From assembly GCF_021155775.2 (NCBI RefSeq), contig NC_060232.1, positions 16,747,922 through 16,811,921 of the forward strand: a DNA stretch of 64,000 bases, written 5' to 3'. A program made the position numbers and the translations under genes. Source of the stretch: Neodiprion pinetum. Its lineage: Eukaryota; Arthropoda; Insecta; Hymenoptera; Diprionidae. The notes beneath the pieces are model-generated. The model did not search any database. It was given only the letters and a program-made list of their open reading frames with translations, and was not told the DNA's origin. Below, one piece after another: positions 11,801 to 21,732 of this stretch. The first letter of the stretch is position 1; each line of letters starts with the position of its first letter.

Positions 11801-12178
11801 GAGAAAATAAGGGAATCGAGGTACAACAGATGGTACAGGCTAGTGAAAAGAGAAGGCATACCAGGATATCTGGGCAAGGGATGGGGAGAAAGCAGGTGGA
11901 TAAGGGTGGCAAGATTTAGATTAGGAAGCGAGATGAAGGAGGCAAGGTACTGGGAAGAAGAGGAAAAGAGAAGGTGTAGGGTGTGCGGGGGGGAGGAGGA
12001 AACTTGGGAGCACGTATGGGAAAGGTGCGTAGGCTGGGATAGAAGGGAGAAAAGTTGGCAGGAGGTGGTGAGGGAGATGTTTGGTGAGGAGCGGGGGGGG
12101 GGGGGGGGAGAAGTCTGGATGACAGAATTGGAAAGGATTAGGGATGTACAAGAGAATGAAAGAGTGAGAGATGAATGA
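8880..12178 (+). pseudogene. LINE I ORF2, endonuclease-reverse transcriptase, interrupted
   Basis: Endonuclease motifs appear in order: FWNVAGL (about 8980), GGDFNAR (about 9385) and SDHQPV (about 9675). RT motifs follow: KAPGGDGI, QTGFRKGMST, FFVDLKAAFDSV (about 10710), GVRQGYPLSP (about 10885) and a YEDD box (11015-11026). A zinc-knuckle-like CRVCGG...H...C segment lies near 11980-12025. Three lesions break it: an in-frame TAG at 9066-9068, a frameshift near 9990-10070 where the frame of 8880 hands over to that of 9971, and an in-frame TGA at 11312-11314. The catalytic box is YEDD rather than the usual YADD. The family nicks target DNA and primes reverse transcription there; this copy should be inactive. 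Confidence 0.9.
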
Positions 12179-12465
12179 GAAATGGAAGTCAATTAGGATA
12201 AGGACGAATTAGGGAATAGAATAAGGTAAAATAGGATAAGGTTAAGTAAAGATAAGGATAAGAAGTAAGAAAAGGATAAGAGGGAAAGTAAGGGAATGGC
12301 AAGGCAATGGCACAGGACACAGGCAATTAGAAATTAGGTAAGGATAAGGTAGGAAGTAAGAATTAGGCTAAGAATAGGTTAAGAAAACATGTAAAAAATA
12401 TTGTAAAGGAAGAGGAAAAGGGAAGTCCTTGTAACCCCAAGGGGAACAATAAATATTACATACAT

Positions 12466-12810
12466 ATTGAAAAAATCCTATACATTTTTCAATTATTTGC
12501 TCACACATGAATTAAAATAAAAATATTATTCATCAAGAAAATGCCATTTAATTCACTTTATGAATTGTAATTTGGAACATTTATACAATGGATTAGAACT
12601 TATTATAAGGGTTAACGAAAACATACAGATAGATCAATGATTATTCATTTAATTTCATATTTTCAATTTTTAAAAATTGATTATTCTTCTATTAAGGAAA
12701 AATAATTTATTTAAATTAATTATTTTGTTATCTTATTAAATTTTTCAACCTAATTACCTCCATTTATATTCAATTATATTAATGTATATTTTATATATAT
12801 GTATATATAT
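12466..12810 (+). repeat. AT-rich 489-bp satellite
   Basis: Resumes exactly where the copy before LINE I was interrupted (aaaaaatcctatacatttttcaattatttgctcac) and carries the gaacatttatacaatgga block at about 12575. It ends in the TA tract where the next solo LTR sits. Confidence 0.85.
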
Positions 12811-15522
12811 TGTAACGCTAAATTCTGTTACCCTCGGATGAGGACTTACCGTTGACACTTTGGCGCGATTCTCTACTTATCCGCAATATCAAACTATAAC
12901 AAAATAATTACGTTGGGCGCCAGACGCGTTAGCGTCGATTTTCAAACAATAATGCAAATCAATAAAATTAACACAAAACCGTACAAAAGAGATAAATAGA
13001 GAACCCGTTGTATGGCTGGCTAGGCACAGGTACGATCGCGTACATCCCGGTAGAGTGGCGGAATTCAAGGCAGCTAACAGTAATTCCAGAATTAAAGAAA
13101 ATAACAAAATAAAGAATAAACTCCAGTCAAAAGGGAAAATGAACAGGTCAATCAATCATATATTGTCGAGAAGGTTACATGAGTGAGACAGGCAAATAAG
13201 ATGGTATCGACAGCGGTAGTTGATAAAATAAATAATCGTTGTTTACAAAAGGTCGGTAGAATAGCAGTAAACGGTAGCTTTAGAACGAGAGACGGTAGTT
13301 AACAGAGAAAAATGCACGTAGGTCGAGAGATGCGATATAATGCAAGAATTGACTTAAAACTACACGTCACTGGGTGACGTGATCTTACCCAAGTTGCAAA
13401 TGACGCTACGAAAATTATTATTCTGTCAATTAGAACGAGAGGACTTTACTGCGATCGGTAGAAAACAACGTAACGATAGTTCGGTAGATGATACGACAAA
13501 TTTACCATAAATTATAACCAGTGTGAGAGATTGACATTCAGTAACAATTTACCAAGTCGGCAAACGATCGACTAGGTAGCCTTCGGTAGAATTATTCGTA
13601 AACGGTAGATTCGATAATTTCTAATCATTACATACTTGAGGAATTAAATAGTGAATTCCTAAATATAACTTTTGAGAGAATACCAAAATACAAAATTATG
13701 AGAGAGTGAGGATTTCGGAGAGTTTACAAAATAGAGGAATATACTAAAATACACCGCAATACAGAAGAATGATTCACAGAACTTAATTTAACAAAATAAA
13801 GAGGAATAAATAACACCCAAAAATAATATGAAATTGCCAATATCAATAAAGAAAAAGTACGGTAATATCTAGGGTTGATTCTACGCTCACTTGTACTCCA
13901 AGGAACTCGATATATGATACAATAGGCACAAAAATAAATAAAAATATAATAAGCGATAACAGAAATAAAATATAAAGCACACTACTATTACAAAAAGAGT
14001 ATGGAATAAAATATGAAGCCAATAGGGCTTAAAATACGACAGAAAGTGCAGAAGCAGGCTAATAGAGATTCACAAATAAGCAGAAAAAACATAAATACAG
14101 AGAAATAATTATTTGGCAGTTACGAGGTCGCTCAGATACGAAAATAATAAATCACTGAAATCATGCAGTCACACGGCGGCTCACTGCAACTTTAAGTCGT
14201 GGACCATGATGCACACAAAGTCGATAAATACCATAAGAAAGAATAGAGATTATGAGCAACTTCGTAACGATACTATTCAAAGGCAGAAGCCTTACCTTGG
14301 CGGTTGACTTCAGGCACACAAACTGACTCTAATTTAAATTATACGTTATATTAGCAAAACTAAGAAGGAAGGGAAAAAGAATAAAAAGAGTTTAGAAGGA
14401 TAAAGTTTTCGGTAGGATAAACGATAGAACGATAGCGGTAGAAGGAAAAGGTATCAGTAGCTTAAATCGGGAGAATAATCGGCAGGATGCGAAAGCAAAG
14501 CTGTCTCTCAGCAGGTCAAGCGTAGAATAGCAGGTCGAAGTTCAGCTCGCCGATCTCGCGGTTGTCGTGAGGTGATTCTTCTTCTTTGATTGGTGGGTTG
14601 ACCCCCACCGCAAATAGGCCATCCCCCTGTGGCGAATATTGGTTACTGCGTGGTCATACGTTTTCCAAAATTACCGCTAGATGTGGTGTAATGTGCTGCC
14701 CGCGATTTCGTCGTTGACACTAACTCGTACGATTTTGTAGCCGCTTCGGTTTACGGTCCAGGCTGCCTATCATCGGGGACTTCTTTGGCAGAGGCATACA
14801 CAGGGTGCCTCTCGGCCAAAGTTACCGGATGGAGAGTGACGCCTCATTGTTCACCTCCACCGGCTTTTGTACAGGCAGTAGCTAGCTGCCTGTACCTGAG
14901 GTCGTGCAGTCAGACGGTTGGCCAAACCGTGGACCACGACCCACACAATTAGTCCCTGCCGATAGGAAGGCAGCGTCGATCCTCAGAATGATGGCTTTAT
15001 CAACCTGGACGTAGTGGTTTGGGGTCGGTCCGGCACCAGGCCGGTAAGTCGGAGGATGGCAGGCTACGGTCTGCCCTTCACGCCATCCTTACGGCATCCG
15101 ATAGAACTGGCAGCTGGTTCCTCTTCGAGAAACGGTGCCCTCGGTCGCCGGGAGGATTTTTATCTCCCTGTTCACCGGCAGTCGAGGCGATACGGAAGGT
15201 TCGGGTGGATGCTACCCCAGGTGTATATAAAGGTGCACCAAGGTAGCCAGTGTAGTCTGATGAGACCGGCAGTAGGCGAAGTCGTCGAGAGCTGCAAACG
15301 GTAGCTAGTGGTCCCTTGTTGATCGGGATCGTTGTTGTCCAAGTACCTTGTTAGCTTGCGCCGAAGCGCGAAATAAAGAATTTACAAAAAAGAATAAGTT
15401 AAAAGTAGTTATTGCCTATTTTGTATCGAGTTCGGTTGGAGTACCCTGCTGAGGACGCGTAAACTAAAAATAATAGCGGTTGTGTGCCCTTGTGACGGGC
15501 GACTCTGAAACGCCACGTTACA
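12811..15522 (+). mobile_element. Solo LTR, about 2.7 kb
   Basis: Starts TGTAACGCTAAATTC and ends CGCCACGTTACA, with ATAT on both flanks (12807-12810 and 15523-15526). A TATATAAAG box at 15224-15232 followed by AATAAA at 15372-15377 gives a plausible promoter-R-polyadenylation order on the plus strand. No retroelement protein is encoded; the frame at 15014-15304 is not convincing. Its ends resemble those of the 862-2957 element (TGTAACG...CGTYACA), so both may come from related Gypsy-type families. It contains about twelve scattered CGGTAG hexamers. Confidence 0.65.
15224..15232 (+). promoter_or_regulatory. TATA box candidate in the 2.7-kb solo LTR
   Basis: TATATAAAG lies 140 bp upstream of an AATAAA at 15372, the order expected for an LTR promoter and polyadenylation signal. 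Confidence 0.4.
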
Positions 15523-15584
15523 ATATATATACATATATATATGTATGAATGAATGTATTTATATTTAATTATATTAATGTATAA

Positions 15585-15626
<42 letters not shown>

Positions 15627-15683
15627 TTATAATTTTCAATTTACTTTCAAAAAAAAAAATTTTTGATAAAAATTTTTTTTTCG
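15523..15683 (+). repeat. AT-rich 489-bp satellite, partial, with TA microsatellite
   Basis: Forward-oriented satellite fragment with a TA run at about 15590-15622 and the tataattttcaatttactttcaaa block. It stops abruptly at Gypsy I. Confidence 0.8.
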
Positions 15684-16119
15684 TATCACGAGGTAGATTG
15701 CGTTGGCTCCGATGAGCGGTAATCGGAGCTTACTTCACGCCCAGCCAAGGTGTTATTTGGCTATTGTAGGGTCCGTTCACGTCGTCTATGCACTCGCGTG
15801 CTACTACTCCCAATGCAGGGAGGGAATGGGATAGAAAGGGATCGGTATTAAGGGAAGGTAAGCGATTTAAAGTATATGATTGCTTATGAGTGGTTAATGC
15901 AACGGAGTCGGTCAAGGGAAAAGGGTATGGTCTTGGTTCAGAGGGATAGGTGTCTTGCTTGAGTGCTGGGATGGATCTGCCTGGTTTTGCCTGATGTAGC
16001 AGGCAAGCTAGCCGCGAGTTACAGGAGAACCTGCTGACTCGCGAACGATAAGAGTAGACTACAGAGCGTAGGGTAACTAAGAGCGTGGGGAAGGAATAGG
16101 AAGTCTGGAGGACGTAACA
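15684..16119 (-). repeat. 3' LTR of Gypsy I
   Basis: 436 bp aligned along its whole length with 25371-25807. The outer terminus has drifted; the inner terminus is intact, ending GACGTAACA on the plus strand. Confidence 0.92.
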
Positions 16120-16130
16120 CGCCCCCCCTT
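16120..16130 (-). other. Polypurine tract of Gypsy I
   Basis: On the minus strand AAGGGGGGGCG lies directly against the 3' LTR, where plus-strand DNA synthesis would be primed. Confidence 0.75.
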
Positions 16131-16595
16131 AGGGAAGAACATTCGGTGAGGGTACGCAATAGGATGTTCGGAAGGAAGCGGAATGCCATGAAACGTAGTG
16201 ACTCACTTACAGAATATTACAAAGGAAGGTCTTAAAATCTAGCGCCTAGATATTAGTGCGCGTTCAAGTGGGTAAGTATACATTTGAATGAAAAAAAAAA
16301 TTTATAAATGATATCTTATCGTACTGAATCACTTACAGAATATTACAAAGAGGAGTCTTAAAATATTGCGCCTAGATGTTACTGCGCGTTTAAGTGGGTT
16401 AGTATACATTTGAATGAGATTTTCTAAATGACATCTTATAAATGTAGTGGTATATATGATAGATTTGCATATATGATAGATATTGTGTATATTATGAACG
16501 AAACTTATGCAACGTGCTGATGATTATATTACAGCTGCAGATTATTACGGGGAGAGTAAGGCAATGAAAGAATATGATTGCTAATAGCGGAGGGC

Positions 16596-18713
16596 TTAGC
16601 GCCAGACTTCAAGTGATTCGGAGCTATTGTTAAGGGTCTGCTCGGGGAGCAATTTACGCGGCCTAGATATGCTTAGTTCCGTCATTTCAATTTGAGATTG
16701 GGTCCGGAGTAGCGACGAAGAGCGAGGAGGCAGGTCATCGGGAAATGGTATTATTTCTAGGTGCGGGTGGTGGATGGCATGGCGCATAGGAATTTGGGGT
16801 TTTGTACGACGCTGGTGAGGGATATGTCGTGTCCTTCCCAATTTGCAGCAAGAGCACAGCCTTGAGATTTTGCTAAATAACGAGATTTTGTAGCAGAAGA
16901 AAGCTACTGAGAGGGACGCGAGGCCGATGCCGCTATAACCAAGGCTGGTAGTGAAGCGCTGCATGTTATCTCGCGTGCGATAATGTGTGCTTAGGTCAGC
17001 TGAGCGTTCCAGTATATCATTCAGGGAAACGCTGGTGACTGCAAGACCGTGGGGGTGAATATGCGATGGTTCGCGAACGAGTGGGATGGCAACAAGGGAT
17101 AAGTCGGTGGAAATATTAAAATCAAGACTGAGGGATACTTGACTTAGATCCAAGGTAACTTTGGGGACGTAGGAGAGGGTCTTGGTAGATTGTGAGCGTT
17201 TCGAAGTTTTGAGAGTGACTTCAGAAGTACTAGCCGTACACAGGTCGTCTAGGGTGATAATGCCTGAACCTGAAAGTGTGACACGAGAGGTCTGGTCATT
17301 TGGGCAGAGAGTATGAAGAGTCTCAGGAGTGGAAGATGAGAAAATCCAAGAATTAGATGTTGATAATTCCGTCCAGTAGGTTCCATCGAATGCGGTCAAT
17401 CTGATATCACATTGTTTTGGAATTTTTCTGGACGGGTTCACAAAAAGGTCTACTCCGCAGAGTTTGTGAGTCGACGGTCGGAAAAGCGGTTGTGTCAACT
17501 TACATATGAATTTTCCTAAGGATAAAATGCATTTACTAAATTTGGATTCCGAGATTTGAAAGTACGATGCTCGGTTAAGTGCTATAGCTATGTAGTCGCT
17601 GCCAGGTCGAATGTAAGCAAATTTGTTATCTGCAGAGTCGTATGTCTGTCTAACGGGGACGGGAAGCAGTCGGTACAGGTCAAAAGCCTCGGAGTTGAGC
17701 AACGGAATAGATATCACATAAAGCAGTCTGGGTTCGTAATACGCTATGTCGATTTTAGAGATTTGAATCAGTTCTTCAGCGTGATTTGGATCCATTGGAA
17801 TAGGAAACTCTATTTGTGGTCTGAGTGACTGGATAAGTTTAAGACTGGAAATAATTTGTTCTGATAATAGAATTTTAGGGTGGACGATACCTTTTTGAGC
17901 GAAGAGGATAACGTTTACTGAGCTGGACAGGTCAAGTTCGTATTCGTTCATGTGTCGGTCCAGGTCAATTAGTCGGTTGAGTAAAGTCGTTCTGAAGGTA
18001 TTGTTGGCGATTAAGGCTTTTGAAATAGCTGCATCAGTCGAGAGAGCCGTGAGTAATTTATGTTGTTCGCGGTCGTGGCTTATCATGCTATTGATTTCTT
18101 TCCCGTAGACGCCCAACGTTGACTGTACAATATTTGTCTGTTTGTTAAGCAGGGATGCTGAGTGTCTACTGTCGTTGCACAAGTTGTCAATTTGTTGGTT
18201 AAAATATTCTCCGTCTTTTACGTCTAGGGTGCCGAATAAGGATTTTGATACGCTACCAATGAAATTAATCGCGCCTCGTGTTTCGCGATGGTGGGCTAAT
18301 TTAGCAAGTTCGGAGTGAGTGGATTCGCCTGTGCGATGGCCAACTAAATATTCTATTCGGTTTTGGTATAGTTTCATGGTTTTTATTCTATCAGCCAATA
18401 TTTGAATATGGTCGCCGGTGTAACAGTAGTTTTTGGCGACAGAGCATTTACCTTCTATTATGGTCAAGAATTCTGGTGTTTGGTCAAGTCGGTCGAATAA
18501 ATATTGGAGGTCTATGTAGTTCAGCAAAGTCCATTCTTTGTTATATGTACGTAGGTCTTGCAATTGTTCGAAGAAGATTCCCGGGTTCTGATTCAGTTGC
18601 TTGATCGCGACGTTAGTCGAATCGTCTGTCTTGCTGTCGAGATCACTGCACCTGCAACGATATGCAAGAGTATGAGACGTCATGTAACGCGATCGCAGGC
18701 AATTTGGTAGCAT
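16596..18713 (-). CDS. Gypsy I Env, errantivirus-type fusion glycoprotein
   Basis: 705-codon uninterrupted frame at the env position of the element. A basic site RETR at residues 143-146 is followed by GAINFIGSVSKSLFG, the layout of a proprotein-cleavage site and fusion peptide in insect errantivirus and baculovirus F-like proteins. A hydrophobic segment at about residues 590-612, followed by CSCCK and a basic tail of about 95 residues, fits a membrane anchor with a cytoplasmic tail. The first 21 codons are probably intronic: a TTGCAG acceptor ends at 18652, so the real exon would start at 18651. The open frame contrasts with the broken pol; whether the protein works cannot be judged from sequence. 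Confidence 0.85.
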   Translation of the reverse strand: MLPNCLRSRYMTSHTLAYRCRCSDLDSKTDDSTNVAIKQLNQNPGIFFEQLQDLRTYNKEWTLLNYIDLQYLFDRLDQTPEFLTIIEGKCSVAKNYCYTGDHIQILADRIKTMKLYQNRIEYLVGHRTGESTHSELAKLAHHRETRGAINFIGSVSKSLFGTLDVKDGEYFNQQIDNLCNDSRHSASLLNKQTNIVQSTLGVYGKEINSMISHDREQHKLLTALSTDAAISKALIANNTFRTTLLNRLIDLDRHMNEYELDLSSSVNVILFAQKGIVHPKILLSEQIISSLKLIQSLRPQIEFPIPMDPNHAEELIQISKIDIAYYEPRLLYVISIPLLNSEAFDLYRLLPVPVRQTYDSADNKFAYIRPGSDYIAIALNRASYFQISESKFSKCILSLGKFICKLTQPLFRPSTHKLCGVDLFVNPSRKIPKQCDIRLTAFDGTYWTELSTSNSWIFSSSTPETLHTLCPNDQTSRVTLSGSGIITLDDLCTASTSEVTLKTSKRSQSTKTLSYVPKVTLDLSQVSLSLDFNISTDLSLVAIPLVREPSHIHPHGLAVTSVSLNDILERSADLSTHYRTRDNMQRFTTSLGYSGIGLASLSVAFFCYKISLFSKISRLCSCCKLGRTRHIPHQRRTKPQIPMRHAIHHPHLEIIPFPDDLPPRSSSLLRTQSQIEMTELSISRPRKLLPEQTLNNSSESLEVWR

Positions 18714-18771
18714 ATGGCTGTTGATTTTTTTTTTTTTTTTAAATTTTAATTGCTTTCTTCTTGTGCCAATT

Positions 18772-19350
18772 TCAATATATTGAAATGAACGATTTTAGTT
18801 TTTCGGGGGTAATCCAAATTTCAGCGTTGATATTGTTAATTATACGCTTAATCGTATACACTCCTTCATAATGGTCGTCGAATTTGGATGGGGTTTCATT
18901 TAGTAGATAGACCTTCTGGCCTGCTTCGAAAGTTTGACTGTTGACGTTACGGTCGTAATACGTCTTGAAACAATGCTTCGCTTGTTGTAGGTTGGACGCG
19001 GCGTGTTTTCGTATGCTGGATAGATTAGTGATTAAATCTAGAAGGAAGGAATCGTAGGAACGAGTATACGCGCTGGCAGGGTTCGCGTCTGTTAGGAGTC
19101 TGGCGTGAGAGCCAAAAATTAGTTGATGGGGGGTGAAGTTAGTACCTTCGTGCTTTGCGGTGTTATAACAAAAAATTGCAAAGCGGATGTAATCATCGCA
19201 GTCTTTACCAGCATCCGTGCAGTGTTTGATGTGCTCAGTGAGAACAAGGTGACTGCGTTCTAGAGATCCGTTCGACTGTGGGCGGTAATCTGTGGTTCGT
19301 ATTTGCTTAATTTTGGAAAGTTTACAAAGTTGTTTGATGACTGTGCTCAT
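18772..19350 (-). pseudogene. Gypsy I integrase, C-terminal half
   Basis: 192 codons covering the end of the integrase catalytic core: a YRPQSNGSLERSH stretch holding the catalytic Glu, an FCYNTAKHEGTNFTPHQLIFG stretch, and a C-terminal part with YEGVYTI where related elements have a GPY/F motif. It is separated from the zinc-binding half by frame changes and an in-frame stop in 19351-19520. As a fragment it cannot act alone. Confidence 0.85.
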
Positions 19351-19519
19351 AAAATTCTGTCCTTGGTCTGTAAGTATTGCTCGAGGAGCACCGTAACGTG
19401 TAATTTATTCTTTTGCGAATGCTGCGCCTATAGTTTTGGCGGTGGCATCAGGTAAAGGGATGGCGTCCAGGAATTTCGTCAAATTGCATTGTATCGTCAA
19501 GAGATATTTGTTGTTCGAT

Positions 19520-20395
19520 TTAGTGAGGGGTAGAGGTCCAACAATATCTAATGCCACTTTGTCGAATGCAGCCGGCAGGCGTGTCCGTTATCATAATTGG
19601 CAATTTGGTTTTTACTCTGACCAATTTTTTTCTTTGGCAACTCTCGCAAGTTCTTATGGAATCTTGGATTTGTTCTTTCATACGGGGCCAAAAATACTTT
19701 TGTCTAATGCGGTTATATATTTTAGTGACACCTTGATGACCGCCGACTGACGATTCGTGGCATTCTCTGATTATTTCTTTTCGTAAACATTCATCTGGGA
19801 TGACAGTCGTGTTTCGACAAAGAATGATTTGAATTCCCAAGTCTGCGAAAATATAGGATAGAAGTTTCTGGATAACGCGAGGATCGAGAGCGTCTAAACT
19901 GTCATCGGTTATCGGGAGGGCAAGAGACTTTAGGTTTGAATCGGCTAAAGCCGTTTTCAGTTTGGACAATAGCTTGAAGATATCGTATAGGTTGCTTTTA
20001 TCCGAGCTTTTTGTTTTCAATACTAGGGTGAAAATACGTCGACTATTGTGCTTAGATTCAATGATATCAAATTTTCGCGGACGAGGCTTCATTACTATCT
20101 TTGGGTCAACGATATTCTCGCCGGCAAGTTGGGCTGGTATACCCTTGATCCAAGCGCAGTCTGTCGATATAAAGTGCGCATAGTTGGTTTTGAGCATCAG
20201 AAGTCCATCATTGGTATCTTTGACATTGTCCGATACTGGTATGTCGTCCAAGTTGTCAATAAAATATGCGAAACCGTAAGGGTCATTAATTTGATCATCG
20301 TCAGTGTTGAGAGCACTGTCATGGTTATGGTCAGTAATTTCCATATGGGAGTCGAATTGTTGAGTGCACGTATAGTATTCAGCGTCCGTGAGCAA
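19520..20395 (-). pseudogene. Gypsy I macrodomain 2 plus integrase zinc-binding domain
   Basis: 291 codons. Residues 1-63 are an acidic linker. Residues about 64-196 match the macrodomain pattern: YAHFISTDC at 72-80, Lys127 in LVLKTKS, and Asp168 in DDSLDALD, 41 residues apart as in human TARG1. The GCG of the active-site loop is replaced by TDDS, so this copy is divergent. Residues 205-270 carry the H-H-C-C integrase finger (HESSVGGHQG, then CESC). The frame breaks before the integrase core, so this is a fragment of a decayed pol. Confidence 0.8.
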
Positions 20396-20501
20396 GTCAG
20401 AACTGTCGTCGTGATCAGCGGCGGGCGGAAGGGGCGAGGGGGGAGGGGAACAGGAGTGTAAGGAAGGGTTCGTCGGCCTGGAAGTAGCGGGGGGGTATCT
20501 C

Positions 20502-21155
20502 CTAGCGGGACGCGGAGGCCCGACAAGGGGGGGGCATGATGACGTCAGTGGGTGGGGGTGGAGGTGGAATCGGACGAGGTGCTAAAGGTTTAGTCAGACG
20601 TTCCGATTCCTTTCGGTGATGGCGGCGGGGGGGTAATCCAGATGTGTAAGGGACAGGGTCAGGGAGGTTAGTATAAACGGGTGGGGGTGTAATGCAGGGG
20701 CACGCGGTGGCAGGAAGCGGAGGGTCGAGGCGGCAAACGGTGATTCTTATTTTCGAACTTTTAAAAACGTAATGGATCATTCTGCGTACCGCGCTCCATT
20801 CTAATTTGTCGAGTCCGCAACCTATCAATGGTATCGAGACGGATGTTACGCCATCTTCTTGCAAGATTTTCCTAAAGTTGACCAAGGTATCAAAAACAAC
20901 GTTAGGCAAAGGTTTGTCACTGTATTTGGACTTTGTAACTAGGTTATAGATTTTCCGGTTTCCATGTACCATAGAAATAACGTCAGTCACAGTCGGGTCG
21001 AATTCTCTAAGTTGATCGCGGTTTATGAATTTACGTTCTGTCAGTTCTGAAGCGATTCCTTTTGACATTTGGCAGTCGGCCGATTTGCAATGAGCCAAGT
21101 TATCCTTTTGCTGCAAAAGGTCAGCTTTTATTTCTTTGATACGTGTATTACGCAT
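20502..21155 (-). pseudogene. Gypsy I macrodomain 1, TARG1/OARD1-like
   Basis: 217 codons. Residues about 4-137 have the order of a TARG1-type macrodomain: LAHCKSADCQMSKGIA (20-35), IYNLVTKSK with Lys75, KPLPNVVFDTL, SIPLIGCGLDKLEW with Asp116, and a final KIRITVC strand. Human TARG1 uses Lys84 and Asp125 to remove ADP-ribose from acidic residues; the equivalents here are at the same spacing of 41. Residues 138-217 are a proline-rich linker. It lies between RNase H and integrase, in a different frame from both, because of decay indels. Confidence 0.85.
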
Positions 21156-21192
21156 GATAGGAAAAGTTTCGCTTTCTATGAGGAAATCGCTA

Positions 21193-21405
21193 TTAGAAGG
21201 GCCCGGTAAATCGGTGGCTGGACAAAAGTCCTAATTTAGTTTCTGGGGTCTGTAAGTCATCCGAGCTAAGGGAAGAATCTGAAAAATAGCTCAGGTATGG
21301 TCTTTTATGAGGCCCAGGATTTGTTAAGGAATTTGTTTCGCGATGGCGTTTAGGTTGGCGATGTACTGGGATCGGTGCCGGGGTAACGATGGGGGGTTTG
21401 AGCAA
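21193..21405 (-). pseudogene. Gypsy I pol linker between RNase H and macrodomain 1
   Basis: 70 codons rich in Pro, Ser and basic residues, with a serine/acidic cluster (FSDSSLSSDD). Gypsy II has a Ser/Asp-rich stretch at the same place. No domain is recognised. It is in another frame from its neighbours, as expected for a broken pol. Confidence 0.45.
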
Positions 21406-21451
21406 CGGAGTTTCTTTATCGCTGAACTCATCGTCGGAGAGATCAGAGGAA

Positions 21452-21676
21452 TCAGAGAATCAGTCTGGGGTACTGATGAGTCTTTTTAGTGCGTTTTTTT
21501 GGTTTATCGCTGGAGGCTTCAGTCGTTGGACGGGGGCGTTTTGCATCTATGGGAAGAATTTGAGCGGTGTCGGGCAGTGCGTTCCTGGACAGAGCATCAG
21601 CGTTGGTATTAGATTTTCCGGACTTGTGTTTCGTATCGAAGTCGTACTCTGCCAGTTCTAAGCTCCATCGTAACAA
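21452..21676 (-). pseudogene. Gypsy I RNase H, C-terminal end
   Basis: The frame opens at LRWSLELAEYDF and contains SGKSNTNADALSRN, the conserved end of Gypsy RNase H. It is offset from the RT frame by a one-base frameshift near 21745-21750. Confidence 0.85.
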
Positions 21677-21732
21677 ACGGGAATTAGGCTTCTTGACGCT
21701 TTTTACCCATTTGAGTGGCTCGTGGTCTGTTA

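Larger units (their letters stand above)
7318..12465 (+). mobile_element. LINE I, non-LTR retrotransposon with purine-rich sense strand
   Basis: A 5.1-kb non-LTR element bounded by a 13-bp target-site duplication with one mismatch (7305-7317 and 12466-12478). It has a 5' UTR of about 360 bp, ORF1 (7678-8700), ORF2 (8880-12178, broken) and a 3' UTR of about 290 bp ending in AATAAATATTACATACATAT. The coding strand is extremely rich in A and G, with frequent AGG, GGG and GAG codons, which leaves long Ser/Pro-rich antisense frames that are shadows. ORF2 has an apurinic-type endonuclease and RT. The full-length 5' end with a duplication suggests a complete insertion that has since decayed. Confidence 0.92.

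Noticed and set aside
15014..15304. 96-codon frame in the 2.7-kb solo LTR
   Set aside because: Overlaps the probable promoter (TATA at 15224) and has a competing frame; no domain.
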